Positions 49,616-57,815 of a stretch of DNA of 64,000 nt are shown here, piece after piece. Origin of the DNA: Acidaminococcus fermentans DSM 20731 (GTDB lineage: Bacteria > Bacillota > Negativicutes > Acidaminococcales > Acidaminococcaceae). A program made the translations under genes and the position numbers. The notes beneath the pieces were generated by a model, which was not told the DNA's origin, did not search any database, and worked only from the letters and a program-made list of their open reading frames with translations. Position 1 is the first letter of the stretch; every line of letters begins with the position of its first letter. Location of the stretch: the NCBI RefSeq assembly GCF_000025305.1, contig NC_013740.1, positions 2,232,001-2,296,000 on the forward strand, given 5' to 3'.

Positions 49616-49675
49616 GGCTCGCGACTCGTGGCCCGCGACCCGCAACCGGGGTGTGGATTTTTCCACACCCCCTTT
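49616..49675. other. Short repeat and hairpin before the fumC stop
   Basis: GACTCGTGGCCCGCGACCCGC resembles a sequence at 60553-60580. A hairpin GGGGTGTGG-loop-CCACACCCC with a plus-strand T-run (about 49649-49676) completes the gap. Confidence 0.5.
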
Positions 49676-49676
49676 T

Positions 49677-51053
49677 TTATACCATCTTCTCCGGATGGAA
49701 CACTTTGTCGAATTCTTTTTCTTCCATGAAGCCCAGTTTCAGCACGGCTTCCTTCAGGGAAACATTGTCCTTGAAGGCCAGCTTGGCCACCTGGGCGCAT
49801 TTGTCATAGCCGATGTAAGGGCTCAGGGCCGTCACCAGCATCAGGGAATTGTGCAGGTTGTGGGCCATTTTTTCCTTGTTTGCCTTAATGCCCACCACGC
49901 AGTTCTTCCGGAAGGATTCCATCACATCCCCCAGCAGCCGCACGGACTGGAGGAAATTGTAGATGGTCACCGGCAGGAACACGTTCAGCTGGAAATTCCC
50001 CTGGGAAGCGGCAAAACCGATGGCCGCATCGTTCCCCATGACCTGGACCGCCACCATGGTCACTGCTTCACACTGGGTGGGATTCACCTTCCCGGGCATA
50101 ATGGAAGAACCCGGTTCATTGGCGGGGATGGTGATTTCTCCCAGGCCGTCCCGGGGACCGGAAGCCAGCCACCGCACATCATTGGCCATTTTCATCAGGT
50201 TGGCTGCCAGGGCTTTCAGGGCCCCATGGGCAAAGACCATGTCATCCAGGCTGGTGAGGGCATGGAACTTGTTGGGAGCCGTCACAAAGGGGAACCCGGT
50301 GTTCTTGGCAATGAAGCCGGCCACCTTTTTGTCAAAGCCCTTGGGTGCGTTGAGACCGGTGCCTACGGCCGTGCCCCCCAGGGCCAGTTCCAGCAGGCCC
50401 TTTTCCGCCGCTTTGATTTCCTGCCGGTTCCGTTCCAGCATGGTCCGCCAGCCGGAGATTTCCTGGGAGAAAGCCACAGGCACCGCATCCTGCAGGTGGG
50501 TACGGCCGGTGGTCACAATGCCCTTGTTGGCTTTTTCCAGCTTTTTGAAGGCCGCCACCAGTTCGTCCAGGGAGGGCAGCAGATGTTTTTCCAGTTCCCA
50601 GACGGCGGCAATGTGCATGGCCGTGGGGAAGGTGTCGTTGGAACTCTGGGACATGTTCACATGGTCGTTGGGGTGGAGCAGGGCTTCCCCGGCCATTTCA
50701 TTGCCCCGGTGGGCGATCACTTCGTTTACGTTCATGTTGCTCTGGGTACCGCTGCCGGTCTGCCATACCGCCAGGGGGAAATTCCCGTCCAGTTTCCCCT
50801 TGAGGATTTCATCACAGACCTTCCCGATGGTCTGGCAACGCTTTTTGTCCAGTTTTTCCAGGGCCTCATTGGCCTGGGCCGCGCTTTTCTTCAGATAGGC
50901 AAAGGCCCGGATCACTTCCGGGGGCATTTTTTCCGTACCGATCCGGAAATTCTCGATGCTCCGTTCTGACTGGGCCCCCCAGTATTTATCCGCCGGGACT
51001 CTGATTTCTCCCATGGAATCCCGTTCCAGACGCCATTCCTCTTTTTTCGCCAT
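49677..51053 (-). CDS. fumC: Class II fumarate hydratase
   Basis: This enzyme interconverts fumarate and L-malate without an iron-sulfur cluster. The 458-residue length fits FumC. Landmarks are GSGTQSNMNVNEV, NMSQSSNDTFPTAMH, TGRTHLQDAVPV with the catalytic His, and the superfamily signature GSSIMPGKVNP (catalytic Ser loop, about residue 320). GAGGGG precedes the ATG at 51053. It appears to be transcribed alone on the minus strand, downstream of the TRAP operon, and ends near a double-hairpin repeat. Confidence 0.96.
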   Translation of the reverse strand: MAKKEEWRLERDSMGEIRVPADKYWGAQSERSIENFRIGTEKMPPEVIRAFAYLKKSAAQANEALEKLDKKRCQTIGKVCDEILKGKLDGNFPLAVWQTGSGTQSNMNVNEVIAHRGNEMAGEALLHPNDHVNMSQSSNDTFPTAMHIAAVWELEKHLLPSLDELVAAFKKLEKANKGIVTTGRTHLQDAVPVAFSQEISGWRTMLERNRQEIKAAEKGLLELALGGTAVGTGLNAPKGFDKKVAGFIAKNTGFPFVTAPNKFHALTSLDDMVFAHGALKALAANLMKMANDVRWLASGPRDGLGEITIPANEPGSSIMPGKVNPTQCEAVTMVAVQVMGNDAAIGFAASQGNFQLNVFLPVTIYNFLQSVRLLGDVMESFRKNCVVGIKANKEKMAHNLHNSLMLVTALSPYIGYDKCAQVAKLAFKDNVSLKEAVLKLGFMEEKEFDKVFHPEKMV

Positions 51054-51121
51054 GCTATCCCCTCACCTTTCTCATGATACCTGCATTATTCCATAGCCCC
51101 AAAGGTTTGTCAAATGAAGAA

Positions 51122-51147
51122 GGAGCCGTTGCCCATGCAACAGCCCC
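51122..51147. terminator. GTTGC-type hairpin after the TRAP permease
   Basis: GG(A)GC(C)GTTGC pairs with GCAACAGCCCC around CCAT. One of four hairpins in the window with this core (others at 56531, 60594 and 63410). Confidence 0.65.
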
Positions 51148-51154
51148 TTCTGTT

Positions 51155-53173
51155 TCACGCCGCCTGGAGGGCGGCAGCTTTCCTTTTCTGGAAGAAGATC
51201 ACGCCGATGAGGATCACAGCCCCCACAATGTCGGTCTGGACCCCCGGGATCATCAGCAGCAGGGCTCCCGCCAGAGAAACCAGACGCATGACCACATTCA
51301 CCGGTGCATACACATACCCTTCGCAGGCCACTGCCAGGAGGAATACCCCCAGGGCCGCCGTGGCCGCCGTAAACAACCCTTCTGCCAGGGTTGTATTGAT
51401 CAGCATCAGCTGGGGCGACAGCACGAAGATGTAGGGAATGATGAACCCGGCCACCGCCAGCTTCACCGAAGTCCACCCGGTCTTCATGGGATCCCCGCCG
51501 GACACACCGGCTGCCGCAAAGGCCGCCAGCGCCACGGGAGGCGTCAGGTTGGCGAACATGGCAAAGTAGAAGCTGAACATATGGGCCGCCGCATTGGGGA
51601 TCCCCAGCTTGAACAGGGCCGGAGCCGCAATGGAGGAGGTGATGATGTAGGAGGGAATGGACGGCAGGCCCATGCCCAGGATCATGCAGGTGATCATGGT
51701 GAACACCAGGGTGAACATGATGCTGGTGTTCCCCAGGCTGATGATGGTGTTGGCCATGGTGAGCCCGAACCCGGTCTTGGAGGAAACCCCCACCACGATG
51801 CCCACGCAGGCACAGGCAATGGCCACGCTGACCGTTTGCTTGGCCCCTTCCGCCAGGGCATCCACAATGGCTTTGGGTTTCATCCGGGTGGTTTTCTTCA
51901 GGGCTGCCACCAGGATGGTCACCCCGATGGTGAGCACCGCCGCATACACCACGGTGGAACCGGACATGAACAGCATGTACAGCAGGAACACGATGGGGAT
52001 GATCAGATGGCCCTGGGCCTTCAGCACATCACGGGTCCGGGGCAGCTGTTCCCTGGGAACCCCCACCAGCCCGTCCTTGGAAGCCCGGAGCTGGACCTGG
52101 ATCATGATCCCCATGTAGTACAGCAGGGCCGGGATGGCCGCCCACACAATGATCTCCGAATATTTAACCCCCAGGATTTCCGCCATGATGAAGGCGGCCG
52201 CCCCCATAATGGGCGGAAGCAGCTGGCCCCCTACGGATGCCGCTGCCGACACGGCTCCGGCGAATTCCGCCGAATACCCGGTCTTTTTCATCAGGGGAAT
52301 GGTAAAGGATCCGGTGGTCACCACATTGGCCACGGCAGACCCGTTGATGGAGCCCAGGAGCCCGGCAGCCACCACCGACACCTTGGCGGGACCGCCTTTG
52401 GTGTGGCCGGCCAGGGACAGGGAAATGTCATTGAAGAATTTCCCCATGCCGGATTTGGTCATGACACAGCCGAAAAGAATGAACAGGAAAATATAGCTGG
52501 AAGATACGTTGACGGAAGTCCCGTAGATCCCTTCCGTATTGGCGAAGAAATGGTTGGACAGGCTGAGCCAGTCATAGCCCCGGTGCATGAACATGCCCGG
52601 GAATTCCCGTCCGTACATCCCGTAGAGGATAAAACAGAGGCTCAGGATGGGCAGGGCCTTGCCGCTGCACCGCCGGGTGGCTTCCAGCACCAGTACCACC
52701 AGCAGGGTGGCCATCACCATATCCATATCGCTGGCCCGTCCGGCCCGTTCCACGACCCCCAGATAATCATGCCAGATATAGAAGGGGATCACAAAGGAAA
52801 TGGCGGCCAGGAACCAGTCAAACCAGCTGGGTTTGGTCCGGCTGGATTTTTTCCGCATGGGATACATCAAAAAACACATGGAACACATCATGGCCACATG
52901 GAGAGACCGGTGCACCAGGGTGACCGGAGGCCCGAAAATGGCCGTGTACAAATGGTACAGAGAAACCAGGATGGCAAAAATATAAAAGAAGCTTTTGATT
53001 TTTCCGGTGAATTTCCGGGTGGCGCTTTCCTTATCCACCTTTTCAATGATGGCATTGGTCTTGGCGGCCATTTCTTCCGTCATATCCCCGGTGATGATCC
53101 CGTCCTTATTGACGGGAGCCTGGGAGAAGGCGTCTGTACCCGATTCTGTCGAGCGTTTCTTCAAATCGTCCAT
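51155..53173 (-). CDS. TRAP transporter fused permease (TAXI type)
   Basis: This 672-residue membrane protein fuses the small (4-helix) and large (12-helix) subunits of a TRAP transporter, as usual for TAXI systems. The large-subunit landmarks are LFGCVMTKSGMGKFF, GLLGSINGSAVANVVTTGSFTIPLM, PPIMGAAAFIMAEILG and GMGLPSIPSYIITSSIAAPAL. The first roughly 60 residues are hydrophilic and cytoplasmic. GAGGGGG precedes the ATG at 53173. Its start lies inside the end of the DUF1850 gene (68-nt overlap), so translation is coupled. It imports, with Na+, a solute caught by the TAXI protein; TAXI systems commonly carry dicarboxylates or amino acids. Confidence 0.92.
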   Translation of the reverse strand: MDDLKKRSTESGTDAFSQAPVNKDGIITGDMTEEMAAKTNAIIEKVDKESATRKFTGKIKSFFYIFAILVSLYHLYTAIFGPPVTLVHRSLHVAMMCSMCFLMYPMRKKSSRTKPSWFDWFLAAISFVIPFYIWHDYLGVVERAGRASDMDMVMATLLVVLVLEATRRCSGKALPILSLCFILYGMYGREFPGMFMHRGYDWLSLSNHFFANTEGIYGTSVNVSSSYIFLFILFGCVMTKSGMGKFFNDISLSLAGHTKGGPAKVSVVAAGLLGSINGSAVANVVTTGSFTIPLMKKTGYSAEFAGAVSAAASVGGQLLPPIMGAAAFIMAEILGVKYSEIIVWAAIPALLYYMGIMIQVQLRASKDGLVGVPREQLPRTRDVLKAQGHLIIPIVFLLYMLFMSGSTVVYAAVLTIGVTILVAALKKTTRMKPKAIVDALAEGAKQTVSVAIACACVGIVVGVSSKTGFGLTMANTIISLGNTSIMFTLVFTMITCMILGMGLPSIPSYIITSSIAAPALFKLGIPNAAAHMFSFYFAMFANLTPPVALAAFAAAGVSGGDPMKTGWTSVKLAVAGFIIPYIFVLSPQLMLINTTLAEGLFTAATAALGVFLLAVACEGYVYAPVNVVMRLVSLAGALLLMIPGVQTDIVGAVILIGVIFFQKRKAAALQAA

Positions 53174-53657
53174 CGAAATACCCCCTCTTCTCTATGATCA
53201 GGGTCAGCCGGGTATGCTCCGGAAGGAGCCGTCCGCTGGTGATCAGCTGGTCGTTCAGCCGGATTTCCCGGGTGGCGTAATGGGAATTCAGCCAGTCGAT
53301 CCGGGGGAACACCTGGCCGATTTCGTCCATGTAGATGTTTCCCTTTTCGTCGACCCAGGTCTTTTTCCCCTTGTTCTCCGGGATCCCCGCCCCAAAGGCC
53401 GGGAAGGAAATGGTATCCAGCACCAGGCTGTTGTCGTCAGCCACATGGAAATATTCATGCCAGTGGATGTGCTCCAGGGAATGGATCCAGCCGAAAAACA
53501 GCCGGTCCCCCCTGCCGGCGGGAAATTCCACATAGGTTTTCCCTGTCTGATAATCCCTGATCCGCAGGACCGTCTGGCTGGCCCAATGCCACCAGAACAG
53601 CAGTCCGACGGCAAAGGGCAGGGCCAGACAGGCCAGGATCTTTTTTTTACCCTTCAT
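53106..53657 (-). CDS. DUF1850 protein of the TAXI-TRAP operon
   Basis: This 183-residue protein has an N-terminal hydrophobic anchor (ILACLALPFAVGLLFWWHW) and an extracytoplasmic DUF1850-type region (TYVEFPAGRGDRLFFGWIHSLEHIHWHEYFHVADD), with a conserved IHSLE segment. DUF1850 genes are typically found between TAXI binding protein and TRAP permease genes; their role is unknown, perhaps in assembly or substrate handling. It begins 9 nt after the TAXI stop, has only a weak ribosome site, and overlaps the permease gene by 68 nt, which suggests strictly coupled expression. Confidence 0.82.
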   Translation of the reverse strand: MKGKKKILACLALPFAVGLLFWWHWASQTVLRIRDYQTGKTYVEFPAGRGDRLFFGWIHSLEHIHWHEYFHVADDNSLVLDTISFPAFGAGIPENKGKKTWVDEKGNIYMDEIGQVFPRIDWLNSHYATREIRLNDQLITSGRLLPEHTRLTLIIEKRGYFDGRFEETLDRIGYRRLLPGSRQ

Positions 53658-53666
53658 GGGACAGCG

Positions 53667-54665
53667 TTACAGCTTCCCTTTTTCTTTCCAGAATTTTTCC
53701 GCACCGGGATGCAGCTTCAGAGAGGTCCCTTTGATGCCTCTCAGGCCGGTATCCAGGGTGATTTCCCGTTTGGCGGTGGCGTGGGAGGCGCCGATGGTTT
53801 CCAGGCCCTTCTGGGAATAGATCCCGGTGAGCAGGTCATAGACCACATCGTCCGGCAGCTTCTTGTCCACCAGCATCACGTTCATCACAGCAGCGGTAGG
53901 CGTATCCACTTCGGTGTCATAGGATTCCTTGGGAATCTTGAAGGGCATGTAGAAGGGATATTTGGTGGTCAGGTTCTTGATGGCTTCCCCGTCGATGGGA
54001 ATGAACCGGATCTTCTTCATGGTGCCCAGTTCCTTGATGGTGGCATTCCCCAGACCGGAGGTTACAAAGGCCACGTCGCACTGGCCATTCTTGATCTGGT
54101 CGATGGCTTCCCCGTAGGACAGGTAGTCCACTTTGGCATCGCTGTAGCTCATGCCGTTGGCTTCAAAGATCATCCGGGCATTCAGTTCCACCCCGGAGTT
54201 GGGAGCCCCTACCCCCACTCTCTTGCCTTTGATGTCCTTGAAGGTCTTGATGCCGGAATCTTCCGTGGTAACGATCTGGACCACATTGGGCCACAGACCC
54301 ATCATCACCCGCAGATCCGGTTCTTTTTTCTTGCCTTCAAAAGCCCCGAAGGCATCCTGGCACTGGATCACCGAGTCGGACATGGCAATGGCCATTTCGC
54401 CCTTGCCGGTCAGGATCCCGTTGATGTTTTCAACCGTAGCCCCGGTGGCCGTAGCGGATGTTTTGTATCCCATTTCCCCGACGACTTTCGAGAAGGCGCC
54501 TCCGATGGGGAAATAGATCCCGCTGGTAGGTCCGGTCAGGACGGTGATGAACTGTTTGCTCCGGTCCAGTTTTCCGTCACTGGTCTTTTTGTCCCCGGAG
54601 CCGCCGCAGCCTGCGGCCGTTACGGCCAGCAACCCTGCCATCAATACTGCAAACCACTTTTTCAC
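53667..54665 (-). CDS. TAXI-family TRAP transporter solute-binding lipoprotein
   Basis: This 332-residue protein has a lipoprotein signal (VLMAGLLAVTAAGC, Cys20) and a TAXI-type binding domain (FITVLTGPTSGIYFPIGGAFSKVV, then TATGATVENINGI and the GAPNSGVELNARMIFE region). It captures the solute in the periplasm for the fused permease. The start is GTG at 54665 with AAGGAGG at a 7-nt distance. It is the first gene of the operon. A promoter lies at 54833-54861 and a perfect palindrome of GntR-operator type at 54884-54901. Confidence 0.92.
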   Translation of the reverse strand: MKKWFAVLMAGLLAVTAAGCGGSGDKKTSDGKLDRSKQFITVLTGPTSGIYFPIGGAFSKVVGEMGYKTSATATGATVENINGILTGKGEMAIAMSDSVIQCQDAFGAFEGKKKEPDLRVMMGLWPNVVQIVTTEDSGIKTFKDIKGKRVGVGAPNSGVELNARMIFEANGMSYSDAKVDYLSYGEAIDQIKNGQCDVAFVTSGLGNATIKELGTMKKIRFIPIDGEAIKNLTTKYPFYMPFKIPKESYDTEVDTPTAAVMNVMLVDKKLPDDVVYDLLTGIYSQKGLETIGASHATAKREITLDTGLRGIKGTSLKLHPGAEKFWKEKGKL

Positions 54666-54832
54666 AATAATCCCTCCTTAGATTGATGAAATGAGAGCTC
54701 TTCAAACCCGGCAAAGGGCTGAATTCAGAAAGAAAAGGGGGTACATCATAAAAAGGCAATTCGTGAACCGCAAAATTCTGTTTTGCATAAACCAGACATT
54801 TATTTTCATAATTCCGCAAATTCTATGGATTC

Positions 54833-54861
54833 AGTATAACATACACTTTTCACACTTTCAA
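54833..54861 (-). promoter_or_regulatory. Promoter of the TAXI-TRAP operon
   Basis: Minus-strand TTGAAA (54856-54861), a 17-nt spacer and TATACT (54833-54838). Confidence 0.65.
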
Positions 54862-54883
54862 CACAATTTTGTCTGCAACACTG

Positions 54884-54901
54884 TATACAACAGGTTGTAT
54901 A
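54884..54901. promoter_or_regulatory. Palindromic operator upstream of the TAXI-TRAP promoter
   Basis: TATACAAC-AG-GTTGTATA, 8-bp perfect arms. It sits about 23 nt upstream of the -35 box. The half-site resembles GntR-family operators (TTGTATACAA-like). No regulator gene is adjacent; the rest of 54902-55073 shows no gene. Confidence 0.55.
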
Positions 54902-55073
54902 AATACAGCATTTGTTCATGATAAAAGATGATTATGGATATTTCTCCCCCTTTCTGACAAATTCTCTGGAGTCGAGGCTGACGATTCAACCCCAACATCC
55001 CAGCATGATCTGCAGGATCCTCACGCCGGGAGGCCCGAAAAATCACCGGACAGGGGAATTTTTTCCGTGCACG

Positions 55074-55108
55074 CAAAAAAAGACCTGCCCAGCAGGACAG
55101 GTCTTTTA
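55074..55108 (-). terminator. Terminator of tRNA-Lys
   Basis: AAAAGACCTG pairs with CAGGTCTTTT around an 11-nt loop; a minus-strand T-run follows, about 10 nt after the CCA end. Confidence 0.82.
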
Positions 55109-55116
55109 CTTTCAAA

Positions 55117-55192
55117 TGGTGATCCACCCGGGACTCGAACCCGGGACACCCTGATTAAAAGTCAGGTGCTCTACCAACTGAGCTAGTGAATC
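55117..55192 (-). tRNA. tRNA-Lys (UUU)
   Basis: On the minus strand the acceptor arms GATTCAC and GTGGATC pair. The D-arm reads TAGCTCAGTTGGTAGAGC. The anticodon loop CTTTTAA sits in a CTGA/TCAG stem and gives anticodon UUU. The T-arm is CCGGGTTCGAGTCCCGG, followed by A and an encoded CCA. It has its own promoter (55212-55241) and terminator. Confidence 0.97.
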
Positions 55193-55211
55193 ATTGCGTT
55201 ACAGCTTAATC

Positions 55212-55241
55212 ATTATAGCGTGAAGCAGCCGATTTTGTCAA
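55212..55241 (-). promoter_or_regulatory. tRNA-Lys promoter
   Basis: Minus-strand TTGACA (55236-55241), an 18-nt spacer and TATAAT (55212-55217). The -35 box overlaps the stop codon of the upstream GltD-like gene. Confidence 0.8.
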
Positions 55242-56464
55242 CCCTTTTTTTCCAGGTTTTTCATATAAAGATCCATTTCATCGGCAATCTTCTTGGAATA
55301 CTCCACGGCATGGACCACGGTCTTGGCCCCGGTAACTACATCTCCGGAGGCAAAGACCCCGGGCAGGGTGGTTTCCCCTTCTTCGGAAATCTTCAGGTTC
55401 CCCCGGTCGTTCAGTTCCAGCCCTTCATTGTGTTCCACCAGCCGGCGCTTGGGCACCTGGGAAACGGCGATCACCACACTGTCCACGGGCACCAGCCGGG
55501 CGGTGTCTTCCAGCACAATCACATGGCCGTCTTCCACTTTGGTATCCGCCACCATGGGGCCTTCGTCCTTGATGGCCACGGCGGTTTTGTTGAATTCGTA
55601 CTTCACCCCGTCCAGCAGGGAATATTCGTATTCATCCTGGGAGGCGGACACATGGTCCCGGCGCACATAGACGGTGACGTTTTGGCAGCCGTGACGGACG
55701 GCGGTACGGGCCACGTCCATGGCGGAGTTCCCGGACCCGAAAATGGCCACGCTCTGGCCCAGATCCACCGCATCCGGGTTGTTCAGATAGCTGATGGCAT
55801 AATGGACGTTGCCGAAGGTTTCCCCGGGGATCAGCATCCGTTTGGGCCGCCAGGCCCCGGTACCGATGAACACGGATTTGTACCCGTCGGCAAACAGGTC
55901 CTTCAGGGTGATGTTGCCGCCGATGGTGAAGTTGAACCGGAACTTGATCCCCATCTGCTTCATCCGTTCCTCAAACCGGTCCAAGATGTACCGGGGCAGC
56001 CGGAATTCCGGGATCCCGTACCGCATGATCCCCCCGATTTTGTCCCGGGAATCGAACACGGTGATCTGGTAGCCCCGTTTGGCCAGGATGATGGCAATGG
56101 TGATCCCCGCCGGGCCGGCGCCGATGATGGCTACCTTTTTCCCGTTGGAGGGTGCCTGTTCGATTTTCAGCCGGTCGAAGCAGGAATCAGAAATGTAGTT
56201 CTCAATAGCGGAAATATGTACCGGAGCTCCTTTGATTCCCCGGATACAATGCCCTTCGCACTGGGCTGCATGGTTGCATACCAGACTGCAGACCACGGAC
56301 AGCGGGTTGTTGTCGAACAGCATCTGGGCAGCGGTCATCAGGTCGTTTTCCTTGAACAGCCGGATCATTTCCGGAATATTGGTATGGATGGGACAGCCTT
56401 CCCGGCACATGGGTTTCTTGCACTGGAGACACCGGTTGGCTTCTTCCAATTCGTGAATGGACAT
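55238..56464 (-). CDS. GltD-like FAD/NAD(P)-dependent oxidoreductase
   Basis: This 408-residue flavoprotein resembles the small subunit of glutamate synthase and related electron-bifurcating subunits (NfnB, SudB). The N-terminus carries iron-sulfur cysteines (CLQCKKPMCREGCP, and CSLVCNHAAQCEGHC). The FAD site is VAIIGAGPAGITIAIIL, the NADPH site is AIFGSGNSAMDVARTA, and GVFASGDVVTGAKTVVHA closes the FAD fold. Without a large GltB subunit next to it, it is more likely a stand-alone NADPH oxidoreductase or a partner for another complex. GAGG precedes the ATG about 8 nt upstream. Confidence 0.85.
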   Translation of the reverse strand: MSIHELEEANRCLQCKKPMCREGCPIHTNIPEMIRLFKENDLMTAAQMLFDNNPLSVVCSLVCNHAAQCEGHCIRGIKGAPVHISAIENYISDSCFDRLKIEQAPSNGKKVAIIGAGPAGITIAIILAKRGYQITVFDSRDKIGGIMRYGIPEFRLPRYILDRFEERMKQMGIKFRFNFTIGGNITLKDLFADGYKSVFIGTGAWRPKRMLIPGETFGNVHYAISYLNNPDAVDLGQSVAIFGSGNSAMDVARTAVRHGCQNVTVYVRRDHVSASQDEYEYSLLDGVKYEFNKTAVAIKDEGPMVADTKVEDGHVIVLEDTARLVPVDSVVIAVSQVPKRRLVEHNEGLELNDRGNLKISEEGETTLPGVFASGDVVTGAKTVVHAVEYSKKIADEMDLYMKNLEKKG

Positions 56465-56530
56465 ACGGAAAACCTCGTTTCCTCAAAGATGGTATTTCCC
56501 TATAGTCTATCGAACCGGCAGGGATTCTGT

Positions 56531-56562
56531 CAAGGTGCTGTTGCATGGGCAACAGTACCTTG
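56531..56562. terminator. GTTGC-type hairpin upstream of the GltD-like gene
   Basis: CAAGGTGCTGTTGC pairs with GCAACAGTACCTTG around ATGG, with one mismatch. Member of the four-copy hairpin family. Confidence 0.6.
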
Positions 56563-56615
56563 AATTGTCAATGGTCAATAGCCGAAGGCCTAAGCCACCT
56601 TCTCCAAAACGAAAC

Positions 56616-56650
56616 AGAAAAAGACCGGTGCGGCAACACCGGTCTTTTTC
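56616..56650. terminator. Strong bidirectional terminator
   Basis: AAAAAGACCGGTG (56618-56630) pairs perfectly with CACCGGTCTTTTT (56637-56649) around a 6-nt loop. It would end transcription coming from the YjiH remnant region. Confidence 0.82.
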
Positions 56651-56963
56651 GCGTGCCCAATAAGCACTCCTATCATTTTGCCTGAGTACAGTATATCATT
56701 CCCGTCATAAAAAATGCAATTGAACTGATTCAATGGTATGAGTCAACAAGTTCCCGGTAAAACCTTCATCCCAGTATAGTTATGCAGCAAAGTAAAGAGT
56801 GCAGATGGAAGAGCACGGACGATGAAAATCCTATGCCCCATTGCGATGCCGTAGGGGGCACAGGCCGGTTGCCCCGCCAGATGCACCAGTTTCCGGCACC
56901 AACGCCCCAGGGGTTCACCCCAGGCAAAATCCACCCCGGCCGCTCAGGAGGTCTGTGTCTCCT

Positions 56964-57298
56964 TCAATCCGGCAGTCCCAGGAACCAGCCGATGGGGATG
57001 GTGATAAGAATGGACAGCACCACTCTTTCAAACCAGATTACGAGGATATCCCTCATTTTCAATGGAATATCCGTTCCCATAATGCAGGGAATGCTGGCGG
57101 AGAAGAACAGGATCTCCGAAATGCTCACCACCGCAATGACGAATTTCAGCAGCAGGGTCCCGCTGCTCTTGATCAGGATGGAGGGCAGGAACATTTCCGG
57201 CAGGCACAGAGCCGCCGCTTTGCCGCCCAAAGCAGCCTGGGAAATGCCGAACAGTTTAAAGAGATGTATACACGATTTCAGGCAGGTAAACTGTACAG
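56964..57298 (-). pseudogene. C-terminal remnant of a YjiH-family membrane protein
   Basis: Coding similarity runs from about 57298 to the stop at 56964 with no proper start: LFKLFGISQAALGGKAAALCLPEMFLPSILIK, then a helix with SISEILFFSASIPC and ending TIPIGWFLGLPD. This fits the C-terminal third of YjiH-type proteins with a nucleoside-recognition (gate) fold. At its 5' end the frame continues without homology into the end of the glutaredoxin gene, so the upstream two-thirds have been deleted. The downstream gap to 56650 holds a GC-rich repeat copy (about 56849-56880) and no gene. Confidence 0.6.
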
Positions 57299-57337
57299 GA
57301 TTTGTCAGTTTGGCAATATGGATGTTGGAAAAGCGGA

Positions 57338-57649
57338 TTATTTCTCCACAATCTCCTCTTCCCGGACCGGCGGCTGTCCCAGCCAGCCCAGGGCTTCATC
57401 CAGGTCCAGGGTCACTTTTCCGTCTTCTTTTACAAAGGCGGGGATGCCGATGAAGGAACGGCCGTTTTCTCCTTCCCGGGCCGGGGCAAAGGCCGCTTCC
57501 CGGTCCCGGAGGGTGAAGAAGGCCTTCATGTTATCGGTATTGGCCGTCATATCAATGAACCGGAACTGGTCTTCCAGCTTCCGGGCCTTCAGGATGGCCA
57601 GGGTATTCCGGCAGTCGATGCAGATTTCGCTTCCATAGAACAGGATCAT
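57338..57649 (-). CDS. Glutaredoxin-like protein
   Basis: This 103-residue protein has a thioredoxin-fold start (MILFYGSEICIDCRNTLAIL) with the redox pair Cys10-x-x-Cys13 and a later cis-Pro segment (GIPAFVKEDGKVTLD). It would reduce disulfides or mixed glutathione-type disulfides. The ATG at 57649 has AAAGGAG 9 nt upstream; the long frame to 57829 runs back through the promoter and ATPase repeats and is not coding. A promoter is visible at 57683-57711. It diverges from the DUF234 ATPase. Confidence 0.82.
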   Translation of the reverse strand: MILFYGSEICIDCRNTLAILKARKLEDQFRFIDMTANTDNMKAFFTLRDREAAFAPAREGENGRSFIGIPAFVKEDGKVTLDLDEALGWLGQPPVREEEIVEK

Positions 57650-57682
57650 GGTTTCTCGCTCCTTTGTTTTTCTGTTGACCGT

Positions 57683-57711
57683 ATTGTACCGGGTAAGGAG
57701 AAGGAATGCAA
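57683..57711 (-). promoter_or_regulatory. Promoter of the glutaredoxin-like gene
   Basis: Minus-strand TTGCAT (57706-57711), a 17-nt spacer and TACAAT (57683-57688). Confidence 0.6.
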
Positions 57712-57716
57712 GCAGG

Positions 57717-57745
57717 TTGTATTCCGCAGAGAATCCTGCTATACT
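57717..57745 (+). promoter_or_regulatory. Promoter of the DUF234 ATPase gene
   Basis: TTGTAT (57717-57722), a 17-nt spacer and TATACT (57740-57745). The predicted start (about 57752) lies just before the 15-bp repeat array. Confidence 0.62.
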
Positions 57746-57757
57746 TTTTATTGAATC

Positions 57758-57801
57758 ATATTTCACTGAATTATAATTCACTGAAGTACAATTCAGTAAA
57801 A
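57758..57801 (+). repeat. Three 15-bp direct repeats before the DUF234 ATPase
   Basis: Units at 57758, 57773 and 57788 share AATTCA(C)TGAA-type sequence (ATATTTCACTGAATT, ATAATTCACTGAAGT, ACAATTCAGTAAAA). They lie between the promoter and the ribosome site, where a bound repressor would block expression. Confidence 0.65.
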
Positions 57802-57815
57802 AGGAGGCTGTTTCC

